Shown here piece by piece: positions 10,438-22,223 of a stretch of DNA of 64,000 nt. Source of the DNA: Curculioniphilus buchneri (lineage in GTDB: Bacteria; Pseudomonadota; Gammaproteobacteria; Enterobacterales; Enterobacteriaceae); NCBI RefSeq assembly GCF_964275155.1, contig NZ_OZ193413.1, positions 1 through 64,000 on the forward strand, read 5' to 3'. Below the pieces are notes generated by a model, which saw only the letters and a program-made list of their open reading frames with translations, did no database searches and was not told where the DNA came from. A program made the position numbers and the translations under genes. The first letter of the stretch is position 1. Every line of letters begins with the position of its first letter.

Positions 10438-11613
10438 ATGAAAGAAACATTATGTGATGTAACAATTGCAGGCGGTGGCATTGTAGGATCGGTTTTAGCA
10501 TTATTATTAGTTCAAGCAGGTTTTCGAATTCAACTCATTGATTCCACATCACCAAAAATAACAAATAATTTTATTCCAGATCTTCGGGTATTAGCTATTA
10601 GTTACACTTCAGTGAAGTTATTACAACATCTTGGTTGTTGGCAACGCATTGACAAACGTTTGTTTGCACCATATCACCGCTTAGAAACTTGGGAATGGCC
10701 AAGTGCAACCGTAATTTTTGATTCTACTTTACTTAATTTACCAGAATTAGGATGTTTTATAGAAAGTAGACGTTTGCAAAAAACTTTATGGAAAATGTTC
10801 ACGGAACATGACTTATTAACATTGCATTGTCCGGCATCGATTAAAACTATGATCTATGATGGTTATCATTGGAAATTAAGCATTGATGATGGTAGCTTAA
10901 TTAAAAGTCGTTTGTTAGTCGGCGCTGATGGCTCTTCGTCTTGGGTTAGAAAGCAAGCTGGTATCTCTGTTAATGGTTGGCAATATAGCCAATCTTGTTT
11001 ATTACTCAGTATAACAGTTGAACAAAATCAAGATAATGGAGTTACTTGGCAAGTATTTCATCCTTCTGGACCGCGAGCATTTCTACCACTTTATGGTCAA
11101 TGGAGATCGTTGGTATGGTATGATCATACGGTACGTATCCGACAATTACAAGCATTGCCTTTACTAACATTGGCCCAAGAAGTACAAGCAGCTTTTCCAT
11201 CGCGACTCGGTTCATTTCAAATACATGACATAGCATCATTTCCTCTAATGTGCTGTCATGTAAAAAATTATATTAAACCTGGACTAGCGTTGATTGGAGA
11301 TGCTGCACATACCATTAATCCTCTCGCAGGACAGGGAGTCAATTTGGGTGTGCGAGATGCTCACGGATTGGCAGAAATATTAATTAATGCTCGTAATTGT
11401 GATCAACCTTGGAGCACTCTTGAAGTATTGAAAGGTTATCAACATCTCCGATATACAAATAATTTGTTGATGCAATTGGGCGTTGACATCTTCTATTCTG
11501 CTTTCAGTAACAATTTTCCATTATTATTACTGGCACGTAATTTTGGATTGATATTTGTACAACATGCTGTTGGGATAAAAAAATATTTATTACGTTATGC
11601 ATTAGGGTTATGA
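10438..11613 (+). CDS. ubiF: 2-octaprenyl-3-methyl-6-methoxy-1,4-benzoquinol hydroxylase UbiF
   Basis: UbiF is the flavin-dependent monooxygenase for the C6 hydroxylation of ubiquinone synthesis. The 391-aa product equals the E. coli length and aligns throughout. It shows the FAD Rossmann motif GGGIVGSVLALLL near residue 12, the DG motif GADGSSSWVRKQAG near 162, and the GDAAHTINPLAGQGVNLG flavin-binding block near 284. UbiF-specific strings such as PYHRLETWEW and WQVFHPSGPRAFLPLYG distinguish it from UbiH and UbiI. Its place next to the ybeY-lnt group matches E. coli, where ubiF is divergent from miaB. The plus-strand region downstream is empty, including the tRNA cluster E. coli has there. 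Confidence 0.95.
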   Translation: MKETLCDVTIAGGGIVGSVLALLLVQAGFRIQLIDSTSPKITNNFIPDLRVLAISYTSVKLLQHLGCWQRIDKRLFAPYHRLETWEWPSATVIFDSTLLNLPELGCFIESRRLQKTLWKMFTEHDLLTLHCPASIKTMIYDGYHWKLSIDDGSLIKSRLLVGADGSSSWVRKQAGISVNGWQYSQSCLLLSITVEQNQDNGVTWQVFHPSGPRAFLPLYGQWRSLVWYDHTVRIRQLQALPLLTLAQEVQAAFPSRLGSFQIHDIASFPLMCCHVKNYIKPGLALIGDAAHTINPLAGQGVNLGVRDAHGLAEILINARNCDQPWSTLEVLKGYQHLRYTNNLLMQLGVDIFYSAFSNNFPLLLLARNFGLIFVQHAVGIKKYLLRYALGL

Positions 11614-14157
11614 TATCTCAATTTCTTTTGTTAATACCATGTTCAGTTGACATATAACTACTAATATCAGCTTTTACAATTAAAATAAATTAAAATATTT
11701 GATTTAAAAAAATAGTAGAATATTTAGCTCATGCTAAATATGAATGTTTCATCTATTGTTTCATCGTGTTTGTCTTAAGCGACATGTTATTCAACAGTTA
11801 AATATAATTAATTACAATATAATAGCTATTATTAGCTCTTAACTTGATATATATCAATATATTTTATTGATTTTAAATCACTAGAATGAAATTCTAAATG
11901 AATTACTATACTAACTATTAGTATATAGACATCCATGCATGCATTAGTTATTGTGAAATGATGTCACTATATCTTCAAATAAAATATTGATACGTACTTG
12001 CATAATTAGTAATTCTATTAATCGAACAATTATTTTACTTAATTAGAATCAAATAAAATTGTTTTATATTTTCTATCAAATCCATTGAAACTTATTAGAG
12101 TGATGACCATTTATTTAGGATGAATCATGGTGTGCACATAACCAAACAACATATTCTTTTATGTAACTAATATACAATAAAAAGATTATAAGATTTAAAC
12201 TAAAAATAATTATTTTTTCTTCGATGAAAATAAATATATATGACATATATCAACAGATATATTGTATTTTAAAATAAACATTTAACTTACGGACGGATGC
12301 ATAAAATATAATAAATATGTATCTTTTATTATACTTTCATTTTAAGAATAATCAAAAAATGAAGCACAGTAAATTCTTACTTAAATACGTGGGATGACTG
12401 AATAACTAAATTTGGATATATTGCTAAAAATTATTCAAATAGAGTACAATCCCTTTTAATAAGAATCATAATTCTACATTTTTTTATGTCCATGAAATAA
12501 ACATTCATTCCTATATAACATTATTAATGGACATAACATATGTATATATTCAAATAATATATAGAATATTTCTATAAGCTTAAATCTACAAACTTAAAAA
12601 ATCAGTCACTAAAAATTATTTCGTCATAAAATGATTGTATGTCTTATCTAAAGAATGTGCATAAATAAAACACTTGAATCATGAAAATTCAAATGATCTG
12701 CATTTTGACATGTAACATCTAAAATACTTTTATATTTAAATAAAAGTAATCAAGCCAAAATAAAAATGAAGTATCTGAGTATAAAATACTATAATAGTAA
12801 TTTTTGAGCACGATACTTATGTTTAACGGTTATCATATATGCATGTTTAAAACAATTATCATTGTATCAATTACTAATAATCTTTTTTATTTTTGATATA
12901 TATATTTTATTGAGATACATGTCTACTAAATAAAAATACTTGTTCTTTTTTTTGATATTTATAAGTTGTTATTATGTTTGCTTATGCTTATATCATCATA
13001 ATATTTTATTTATAACATAATTTATAACAACGAATCATATGTCAATATGACTCTTATTTTTATGAGAAAAGATTAATTTTACTAAATCAATTTTATAAAA
13101 AACTGATTTTTTCACAATATCAGTCACATTTTATCATGGCATAAAACTGATGTTAGTAGAACTAGACGTGATTAAATAAAATATTCAAATAATAATAGTG
13201 ATTTAAATATATAAAAATATGTCAGAAAAGTAATATAACAAACATACTTTAGATGCTAATGATACAGAAAATAAAAGGCAATTTTTATTTAAAAAAGATA
13301 TTAATCTTATTAATCTATATAGTTTAATATATATAATATTTAAACACTAAATTAATTTTAATATCTAATAATTATATATAAATAAAATTTACTAAAAATA
13401 ATAATTTATTTTTATCTTATGCTTTCACTCATTTTTATATTGACGTATAGAATATTAAAATAATGAATATCTGATGATATATCTAAAATATATAGAAATC
13501 ATGATTATGTATAGAAAATATTATTTTAAATAATGTACTGTTATAAATTTATACATAAAAATATTTATATTTTGTTATTATCTAGTTTACTGTCAAGACA
13601 GTTATTTAATATAGCATTATTAAAAATTTTTAGTATAAAAGATTTTTTTATTTAGCAAAATATATCACAATAATATTGTTTCGCTTAACTATAAGTAACA
13701 TAATAAATTTATTTGGATAAATAATATATATCCAAATATTGTATTATATTAATAATATAGTTCTAAATATAACCAATAATTTATATATCTACTACTAAAA
13801 TAGTAATAAGCTATTAATTTTAATTATAAAAATTATTTTAAATTTACTATTATTTATTACATTTAAATGTAATGTTCAATGCTTGAAGATAAAAATCTTT
13901 CACTTTTTTAAATAAAACAATCACTATCTAAAAAACTTTTAAAAATTTAATGATTAACTAAATATCATCTAAATACAATATGACATAATTACATTATTAC
14001 ATTATATTATAAATTTACTTTTTTTAAAACTAAAAATATTTGATGCTATATATTAATATTCTAAAAATTTTACATTTTAACTTACATGGTTACTGTGAAT
14101 GTAATTATACTTAGTTATATTTTCAGATGATCTTATGATATATATTCATAATATATA
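11614..14157. other. 2.5-kb gene-free AT-rich stretch
   Basis: Between ubiF and tilS, whose 3' ends face each other. E. coli has a Gln/Met/Leu tRNA cluster and asnB next to ubiF. I looked for T-psi-C-loop strings (GGTTCRA and its complement) and found no tRNA. No coding sequence is recognisable. Confidence 0.6.
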
Positions 14158-15669
14158 TTATGCTATGCAATAATCTGCAACACTCATTGTTTCTTGATAC
14201 CAATCTAAGTGCCACATTTCAGATGTATATTGCATCTTACCTTCTTGAGTTACGAAGGTACCTATTCCAGCAATAAGCAAATTATTATAAAATAGTAATG
14301 GTGTAATTTTACGTTTCCAAGGTGGAACATTTAATTCTTGCCAGATTTTTTTTAATGTTCGACGATGACATCGTCCAGAAATATGAAAAAGTCCGCTAAT
14401 TGGACTAAAACGCACGAACACTTGTTCTCCAGGTAAAGGAGCACGTACAGTTGAGAAAAACAATACCATTTGAGAATTGCAAGCTGTTATGTCCCTCGGG
14501 GACGTAAACATAGGTTTACATTGAGCTTTTCCAGTATTGTTATATACTTTTGTATCCATTAAAGAATTAGATACCGTCGGAGCGGAAGTATCATCAAATG
14601 TATGACGTAAAATGATACCTAGTCCAATAGGTAAAACAAGCTTTTCATTAACTACAGGCCAATGTAATATTACATCTCTACGTGGAGGTTGAGGTAAGTC
14701 TTTTGGTAACAAATAAAGACAGTCACGAAATCGTCTTATTTGATAATTACCAATCTGAAGTCGCGCATTAGCATCACATCGACTTAAGACAACTTCGTTC
14801 CATAAAAGTGCTAATTGTCGATATGATGGCATCCGTACTCCAAAATCAGCTAACCAACGACGTAAAATAGCTGCACGTCGGAAATATTTCATAGTTATTA
14901 GCGGAGTTATACGTAATGCGCCATTTGGTAAAATTAATGATTTTAAAGTCTCTGATAGAAGTTCATCAAGTAATAATTCTTGTTCAGCGCAAATTTTCGC
15001 ACTGCGTGCTACAGAAGAAGTAAATTGTGGCCATCGCTTATGCAATGTTGGTAGGATGGTCACACGTAAAAAGTTACGATCGAAGCGTAGATCATCATTA
15101 GTATCATCCTTAACCCAACATAGATGGTGTTCATGGGCATATTTTTCAATTTCTGTACGATTACAGTCTAACAAGGGACGTACAAGGCGATGGCTAAAAA
15201 ATGGACTATCCTTTGCCATTGCTGATAAACCAGAAGGGCCGCTACCTCGTTTTAACGCTAGTAGAAATGTTTCAACTTGATCATCTTGATGCTGAGCAGT
15301 CAAGAGTACTTCATTATCCATTAATACATGTGCCAGTGCTCGATAACGTGCATCACGCGCTGTAGCTTCAATTCCTTTATTATTAACTTTCAGCATAATT
15401 CGATTTATCTCGAACGTTACATTGCGTTGAAAGCACTCATGTGCGCAATGCGTAGCCCACTGTTCCGAATTTTGGTGTAATCCATGATGGATATAACATG
15501 CGCGAAGTTCGAATGCATCGCTGTTGTCTCGCATAGTCGCAAGGATATCTAGCAGTACTGTGGAGTCTAGTCCACCGCTAAATGCTAAGAGTAAAGCGCG
15601 ATAAGGCATAATTATAGTAGAAACTCGCCTAAGTAATATTTGTGTGAGTTTACTGTGACTAAGATTCAT
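14158..15669 (-). CDS. tilS: tRNA(Ile)-lysidine synthase, with an extra internal segment
   Basis: TilS converts C34 of the CAU-anticodon tRNA-Ile to lysidine so that it reads AUA, an abundant codon in AT-rich genomes. The PP-loop ATPase motif SGGLDST is at residues 31-37, with HHGLHQNSEQW, TAQHQDDQVETFLLALKRGSGPSGLSAM and DRNFLR following. The C-terminal domain RTLKKIWQELNVPPW and FVTQEG is intact. At 503 aa it is about 70 aa longer than E. coli TilS (432): a few residues at each end and roughly 45 extra, non-conserved residues near 358-405 between the middle and C-terminal domains. The start ATG at 15669 has no strong Shine-Dalgarno sequence. The gene stands alone. Confidence 0.95.
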   Translation of the reverse strand: MNLSHSKLTQILLRRVSTIIMPYRALLLAFSGGLDSTVLLDILATMRDNSDAFELRACYIHHGLHQNSEQWATHCAHECFQRNVTFEINRIMLKVNNKGIEATARDARYRALAHVLMDNEVLLTAQHQDDQVETFLLALKRGSGPSGLSAMAKDSPFFSHRLVRPLLDCNRTEIEKYAHEHHLCWVKDDTNDDLRFDRNFLRVTILPTLHKRWPQFTSSVARSAKICAEQELLLDELLSETLKSLILPNGALRITPLITMKYFRRAAILRRWLADFGVRMPSYRQLALLWNEVVLSRCDANARLQIGNYQIRRFRDCLYLLPKDLPQPPRRDVILHWPVVNEKLVLPIGLGIILRHTFDDTSAPTVSNSLMDTKVYNNTGKAQCKPMFTSPRDITACNSQMVLFFSTVRAPLPGEQVFVRFSPISGLFHISGRCHRRTLKKIWQELNVPPWKRKITPLLFYNNLLIAGIGTFVTQEGKMQYTSEMWHLDWYQETMSVADYCIA

Positions 15670-17555
15670 ATGGTATTATCAATAAATAATAAGAGTGAAA
15701 ATACTTTGTTCAAAAAAACTATATGTAATAAATCTAACTTTCAGTCAAATCCCTTACAGAGGTCATGAAATTATTTAATCATACAGCTAGTCAGTAGAAA
15801 TTAATTAAAACATAATTATCTTATAGATGTTACTGCCGTGATTTATAGAATCATTCTTTTGAAAATGATTATAAAATTTATAATGTGTTATATAGAATGT
15901 CTTAAAAAAGACAGTTAATTAACATTATAATTCCATTATTATTGTTTGAAAGATTGATTAATAACATAATATTAGATTATTTTCTGAAACTATAAATAAT
16001 GAAAAAATAATGTTATTATTTAAATATCAAGTATTAATATACATTTAACTAATTATTCTAATTTCTAACAGGTCATATTATTAATATGTCATTTTTAACT
16101 TACAATATTAAAGCATTATTGTTCTCTAAAAAGAGAAAAAACTATATATTAAATTACATACTGTACATGTACATGTGTATAACATATTGATTTAATCAAA
16201 TTGTTTAGTTAAGACATAAAATAAGCATGGAAGCTGTGTTTAAATCCATAATGTTTTTTATATTAAAAGTAATAAATTTTATGAGATTTAATTTAAAAAG
16301 GTAATGTCTCTCTGGCAGCAAGAGATTTTCTTATATATTACTTTAAATATAAATGCTACTCTTAATGTCACTGCTATTATATGAAAATTTTCATACTATT
16401 TTCTTTAACAAAATTATTGAATATCCGATTTAATTTTTTATAAATTTAATATATGATTCAGTTAAATAATATATATTTACTATATATATTCATAAATACA
16501 TAAGATGTTTTTATGAAATTATTTTTTTAAAATTTGTCATTAGTTCCTGTATGTATATATGTATAAATGATGGCAGATTATATTTAACTATGTATTTAAC
16601 ACTATACTTCTTATATTCTAATGTATCGTAAATTTATATAGAAATATATTTACTAGTATATGTAACGAAAAATTATACTAAATATTTAAAAATTACTTTT
16701 TACACTTTATATGTATTTGGTTAGTATCAACGATATTCAATTACTGTAAAATTAAAAAATAAATTTCATAACCTGTATTACTAACCGAACATAAATAAAA
16801 GGCTATAATTCTAACGTTAATATAGAAATAAAGTATGCTATATAAAGCATAATGTCTCACATACTTTATATAATTGAATAAGTTAATCAAACTTAATGAA
16901 ATATAGTATATTGCTTTATTGTTATTTTATGCTAATATTGTACACATTATACATATAATGTAATTTTAATTGTTATTACAATTCATATTTAATAAATATT
17001 AATTATATTTAGTACATTATCTATATGTTATATAAAACTTTTTTAGCTTGTAAAGTAAAAATGTATATCTTTTTAATTTTTAATGCTACATTAATTAATT
17101 TTGAATATCAACTATATTAAAATTAATTTAAGATAACAGGATGAGGTATTTTACTTTATTGTGTGTTTATTAACTAAAAATAAATCAAATAAGCAATATA
17201 TATCTCATTTTATCTAATTGATTGTAATAGCATGGTTAATCTAGAATTTGATATTCAAAGAATTATTTTTTATAGTTTTAGTTTAAACGATAATGCAATA
17301 TATTGCATAGATTATTATATTTAGTCTATTGCCACTGACCATATTAAAATTAATGCAATAGATTATTTTTTTGTAAAAAGGTGATATATATATTATTTAT
17401 TAGTACAACGATGTTATACATCAATAATGATGTTACACATCAATAATGTGATATTGATTTTTAATCATAGTAAATAAAAACGTTATGTTTTTATTTAATA
17501 AAATATCAAATGATAAACTTTAAGATCTAAAATAGACATGGAAAATGATTAGGTT
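15670..17555. other. 1.9-kb gene-free stretch upstream of tilS and ybgI
   Basis: No coding sequence or RNA gene is recognisable between divergent tilS and ybgI. Palindromes occur near its right end: ATGCAATATATTGCAT (17293-17308) and the tandem GATGT-ACATC repeats (17410-17447). Confidence 0.6.
17410..17447. repeat. Two tandem 19-bp repeats, each holding a 13-bp palindrome
   Basis: GATGTTATACATCAATAAT is followed directly by GATGTTACACATCAATAAT, differing at one base. Each begins with the inverted repeat GATGT-NNN-ACATC. The pair lies 108 bp before the ybgI start codon, a plausible operator position. No regulator is identified. Confidence 0.6.
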
Positions 17556-18299
17556 ATGCATAATATTGAATTGGAAAACATTGTTAATAAAAAACTTAAT
17601 AGTAATACAATAAAAGATTATATCCCAAACGGTTTGCAAGTAGAAGGTCGATCAGAAGTAAAGCGTATTCTAACTGGTGTAACAGCCTGCCAATCTCTTC
17701 TAGATTATGCATTGCAATACGATGTTGATGCGATTATTGTACACCATGGTTTTTTTTGGAAAAATGAAACTCCACTGATCCACGGCATGAAACGCCGACG
17801 TTTGAAAACTCTACTGAAAAATGATATTAATCTATATGCTTGGCATTTACCTCTGGATATTCATCCAGAGTTAGGTAATAATGCACAACTTGCAGCAACG
17901 TTGGATATTAGTATTATAGGGAATTTAGATGCATTAGTGCCATATGGAAGATTAGCAACACCTTTAAGCGGTACAGATTTATATTCACGTCTTAGAAAAA
18001 AGTTAGGTTACAGTGTATTACACTGTGGCGATAATGCGCCAGATTTAATTACATCTTTAGCTTGGTGTACCGGTGATGGTCAAAAATTCATTGATATAGC
18101 AGCGAAGTCAGGAATGGATGCATTTATTGCTGGTTCAGTATCTGAACAAACCATTCATTCTGCACGTGAACAAGGTCTTCATTTTTACGCCGCCGGCCAT
18201 CATGCCACTGAATGCGGAGGAGTGAGAGCTCTTGGAGAATGGCTGTCCCAACAACACAATATCGATGTGATTTTTATTGATGTGCCCAACCCTGCTTAA
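17556..18299 (+). CDS. ybgI: NIF3/DUF34 family metal-binding protein YbgI
   Basis: The 247-aa product has the same length as E. coli YbgI and aligns over its whole length. Proteins of this DUF34/NIF3 family are hexameric dinuclear metal proteins, labelled GTP cyclohydrolase 1 type 2 homologues; the true reaction is unsettled. The metal-ligand motifs are visible: VHHGFFW near residue 65, LPLDIHPELGNN near 100, and GHHATECGG near 220. In E. coli the gene lies near the nei region; here it is isolated between long gene-free stretches. The start ATG 17556 gives M-H-N-I-E-L-E, matching the family start M-K-N-T-E-L-E. Confidence 0.95.
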   Translation: MHNIELENIVNKKLNSNTIKDYIPNGLQVEGRSEVKRILTGVTACQSLLDYALQYDVDAIIVHHGFFWKNETPLIHGMKRRRLKTLLKNDINLYAWHLPLDIHPELGNNAQLAATLDISIIGNLDALVPYGRLATPLSGTDLYSRLRKKLGYSVLHCGDNAPDLITSLAWCTGDGQKFIDIAAKSGMDAFIAGSVSEQTIHSAREQGLHFYAAGHHATECGGVRALGEWLSQQHNIDVIFIDVPNPA

Positions 18300-19587
18300 G
18301 TTATTGTTATATTAAAAATTGTTTTGTATAATACAAAATGTTAAATCATGTAACATCTGTTAATATAATAATATTGAGTGAATAAATTACCATAAGCTTC
18401 TGAAGTAATAAGATTAGTCAAAATTTGACTTGTACATGAATATATTGAGTTTATATTGTATAATATAATAAAGAATATTAGATACATCATCTTCATGATA
18501 TTGATTTTGATGTCGTAAATATAGAAAAAAAGATCTATTGTTAGACTCTAGTACTCCCTCTATAAAAATAATGCATTCATGAAAAACAGCGTTTTATATT
18601 CAGTTTAATCGCTAATATTAGATATAAATCGTTCCGTCAACTATTAGCCAATAGTAATTTACTTTTTTCTCATACTCGTAACATCGACACAACCAGATTA
18701 TATAGTAGTTTCTAAGAAAACTGTTGTTGCTTTTTTGTTTTTAGTAGTACATCAAGTATGTAAAATATTGAACAATGGAATTTCATCATTGATTTTCGAT
18801 TAAGACATAACTTAAAAATTATAATTTTAAAATGAGTAAATACATATTCAATATTTAAAATATCGAAAATTATAGTTAATAAGATTAAAATTATAAAATA
18901 AGTAAACTATGAATTAATAAATCGATTCTCTACTTTGTTAAATGCATTAAATAATATACGTTATATTAATTTTATTTTTTATATGGTAATTGTTAACTTA
19001 AGCTTTAATCTATCTATTTATTAAATGCATCTAACAATAGCACAGAACGTATTATGACTGTTAGATTCGAGATAAATTATCTTTTTTTAACATTCTAGCA
19101 TTGATATTATATCGCAAATATGTGAGTGCTTAAAACATATTGTACCGTAATATCAATAACTACATCAATCATCAGACCATAGTCAAAATAATTCTAACAT
19201 TTTACTAAAACACACTAAATAGTTAGATCACTGTAGTGATATGCACTGTTTAAATATAAACTTTATAAAACAATAAGTTATTACATAATGGAATCTAAAC
19301 ATCAATTTTATCTTCTTGAAGATTATATTGTCATTTTCATCGACATTACACAGGAAACTATGTATTGTTTGGGAGATTCTGTAATGTACACATGTATCTA
19401 TGGTTCCATAACTCGTAGCTTACTGATAAAAATAGTTTTGGTATCAAAGTAATTATTTTATATAATTACATTGGATATCAGGCGATATACTGAGAGGTTA
19501 TGGCTTATTTTAGCAAGGCTGTCAAAGTTAATACAGCAGTTAATCAATCACTCTTATCTTTAGAGCTTATATTATGTTTATGATGCT
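18300..19587. other. 1.3-kb gene-free stretch upstream of ubiD
   Basis: In E. coli rfaH and the tat genes lie next to ubiD. No rfaH or tat coding sequence is recognisable here. Patches near 18500-18760 and 19300-19570 are slightly richer in G and C and may be worn-out gene remains, but no protein can be read. Confidence 0.5.
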
Positions 19588-21096
19588 ATGAAATACTATG
19601 ATTTACGTGATTTTCTAATCCTACTCGAAAAACGCGGTCAGTTAAAGCGTATAAGCTTATCTATTGATCCTTATTTAGAAATGACAGAAATTTCAATTCG
19701 TACACTGCATGCCAGTGGACCGGCGTTACTATTTGAAAATCCTAAAGGTTATACCATGCCTGTATTGTCTAATTTATTTGGTACACTTGAACGAGTAGCC
19801 CTCGGTATGGGACAAGAAAGTGTAAATACCTTACGTGACGTCGGTAATTTATTGGCATTTTTAAGAGAGCCTGATCCACCGAAAGGTTTGCGTGATTTAT
19901 TTGATAAATTGCCTAAATTTCGTCAAATATTGCATATGCCAACAAAACGACTGCATTCTGCTCCTTGTCAGGAGCAAATTTGGCAGGATGTAGAAGTAGA
20001 TTTGTATCGTCTTCCAATTATGCATTGTTGGCCTGGGGATATTGCTCCACTTATTACTTGGGGGTTGACCATAACACGTGGACCAAATAATAATCGACAA
20101 AATATTGGTATATATCGACATCAAGTAATTAGCAAAAATCAAGTTATTATGCGTTGGCTTCCTAATCGCGGCGGTGCATTAGATTTTCAGGAATGGAAAC
20201 GGAAAAATCCAGATAAACGTTTTCCAATAGCAATTTCCCTAGGAGCTGATCCAGCTACCATACTTGCTGCAGTAACGCCAGTACCTAATACGCTGTCAGA
20301 ATATGCTTTTGCTGGATTGCTACGAGGATGTAGAACAGAAACAATTCAATGCATTTCCTGTACATTAGAAGTACCAGCTACTTCCGAAATTATACTAGAA
20401 GGCTATATAGAAGCCGGACAAATTGCATCAGAGGGTCCATATGGCGATCATACCGGCTATTATAACGAAATAGACCAATTTCCAATCTTCACTATTACCC
20501 ATATTACTCAGAAACAAAATGCATTGTATCACTCAACCTATACCGGGCGTCCGCCCGATGAACCTGCAATAATTAGTGAAGCATTAAATGAAGTATTTAT
20601 TCCCATTTTACAGAAGCAGTTTCCTGAAATTATAGATTTTTATCTACCTCCAGAAGGATGCTCTTATCGACTGGCAATAGTAACAATTAAAAAATTGTAT
20701 ATTGGTCATGCCAAACGAGTGATGATGGGCATTTGGTCTTTTTTACATCAGTTCATGTATAGTAAATTTATTATCATATGTGATGATGATATTAATGCAC
20801 GGAATTGGAAGGATGTAATTTGGGCAATTACTACTCGTATGGACCCTGTACGTGATACGGTTTTCATAGAAAATACGCCCATAGATTATCTTGACTTTGC
20901 TTCTCCAATTTCTGGACTTGGGTCGAAAATGGGAATGGATGCAACTAATAAATGGCCTGGAGAAACACAACGTGTATGGGGTGTTCCAATTAGAATGGAT
21001 AAAATGATATGTAAACGAATCGATGATATTTGGGTTCAATTGAACATCTTTCAAAATAGTTACGAAACTAAATTTCAAAGTAATCATAGCATTTAA
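19588..21096 (+). CDS. ubiD: 4-hydroxy-3-polyprenylbenzoate decarboxylase UbiD
   Basis: UbiD removes the carboxyl group of the prenylated hydroxybenzoate ring in ubiquinone synthesis, using the prenylated FMN made by UbiX. The 502-aa product (497 in E. coli) keeps GPALLFENPKGY, PITWGLT-type strings around residue 150, the metal and prFMN blocks EGPYGDHTGYYNE and STYTGRPPDEPAI, and ITTRMDPVRDT and FASPISGLGSKMGMDATNKW. The start ATG corresponds to Met4 of the E. coli protein; the codon matching the E. coli first Met is not a start here. fre follows 23 bp downstream as in E. coli, so the two form an operon. Confidence 0.97.
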   Translation: MKYYDLRDFLILLEKRGQLKRISLSIDPYLEMTEISIRTLHASGPALLFENPKGYTMPVLSNLFGTLERVALGMGQESVNTLRDVGNLLAFLREPDPPKGLRDLFDKLPKFRQILHMPTKRLHSAPCQEQIWQDVEVDLYRLPIMHCWPGDIAPLITWGLTITRGPNNNRQNIGIYRHQVISKNQVIMRWLPNRGGALDFQEWKRKNPDKRFPIAISLGADPATILAAVTPVPNTLSEYAFAGLLRGCRTETIQCISCTLEVPATSEIILEGYIEAGQIASEGPYGDHTGYYNEIDQFPIFTITHITQKQNALYHSTYTGRPPDEPAIISEALNEVFIPILQKQFPEIIDFYLPPEGCSYRLAIVTIKKLYIGHAKRVMMGIWSFLHQFMYSKFIIICDDDINARNWKDVIWAITTRMDPVRDTVFIENTPIDYLDFASPISGLGSKMGMDATNKWPGETQRVWGVPIRMDKMICKRIDDIWVQLNIFQNSYETKFQSNHSI

Positions 21097-21119
21097 ATGA
21101 GTACATAACAGAGAATTGA

Positions 21120-21821
21120 ATGACAAAATTGATCTGTGAAGTATCTTTCATTAAACCTATGACTGATACCGTTTTTCAAGTAAGATTAATACCAGAAGCT
21201 GCTTTTCATTTTCGTGCAGGTCAATATCTTTGGTTAGTAATAAATGAAAATAATAGATATCCTTTTTCGTTAGCTTCAACACCCTTGGAAAATGATTTTA
21301 TTGATCTTCATATCAGCGTATCGAAACTAAATACTTGTACGATGATCGTCATGAATTATATACTGAAACACAAATTAATCATGATAGAAATCCCGCAAGG
21401 TAATGCATGGTTACGCGACGATACAGAAAGACCAATTATATTAATTGCAGGAGGAATTGGTTTTTCTTATATTCGATCGATTCTCTTGACAGTTTTAGCT
21501 TGTCAGCCACAACGAACAGTATCTATATACTGGGGAGGACGTAATCGATATCACCTTTATGCATTAACTGAATTAGAAACCATTGCTATACAATATCCAA
21601 GATTATCAATAGTTACAGTAGTCGAAAAGTCTGATGAGCAATGGAAAGGACGCACAGGAACAGTTTTAATGGCAGTAATGGAAGATCATGATAATTTAGA
21701 ACCGTATGATATCTATATTGCAGGGCGGTTTAAAATGGCATATATTGCTCGAGAACGTTTCTGTACAAATCGTAATGCCTTATCGAGTCGAATTTTTAGT
21801 GATGCATTTACTTTTATTTGA
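21120..21821 (+). CDS. fre: NAD(P)H-flavin reductase
   Basis: Fre reduces free flavins with NAD(P)H, supplying reduced FMN, including the FMNH2 needed upstream of UbiX/UbiD. The 233-aa length equals E. coli Fre. The flavin-binding YPFSLAST motif near residue 46 and the nicotinamide-binding LIAGGIGFSYIRSILLT near 108 are clear, followed by YWGGRN, YIAGRFKMAYIARE and a DAFTFI ending. It lies directly after ubiD as in E. coli. No damage is seen. Confidence 0.97.
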   Translation: MTKLICEVSFIKPMTDTVFQVRLIPEAAFHFRAGQYLWLVINENNRYPFSLASTPLENDFIDLHISVSKLNTCTMIVMNYILKHKLIMIEIPQGNAWLRDDTERPIILIAGGIGFSYIRSILLTVLACQPQRTVSIYWGGRNRYHLYALTELETIAIQYPRLSIVTVVEKSDEQWKGRTGTVLMAVMEDHDNLEPYDIYIAGRFKMAYIARERFCTNRNALSSRIFSDAFTFI

Positions 21822-22223
21822 AATATTATTTCTATCTAACACGATATGATCAATTTATCAATGTTTAATCATGGAAAAATCATTAATTACATCAATTCTA
21901 CTATTACAAATAACTTATTTTAATTGTCGATTCGATTGTTATTAAAAATAATGATTATTTTATGTGGACTATTCAAAGTTAATTACTGATTTGATGTAGA
22001 ATTAGAGAATATTATAATAATATTATTGTACGGATATACATCTAAATTAAATTTGAAAAATAAAATGCTGTTTTTTTAACATAACATATAACATCACATT
22101 ACGTTTTTTTATAATTTTTAATTACTTATATATATCGAAAATCTAGATGATTACATTCTATTTAGAAATATCCTATTATACAAATTCTCCTATTAAAAAT
22201 ATTCATTACACAGTAGAAGAAGT
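21822..22223. other. Gene-free stretch between fre and gmhB
   Basis: About 400 bp of AT-rich DNA. No gene, tRNA or clear terminator is seen. Confidence 0.55.
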
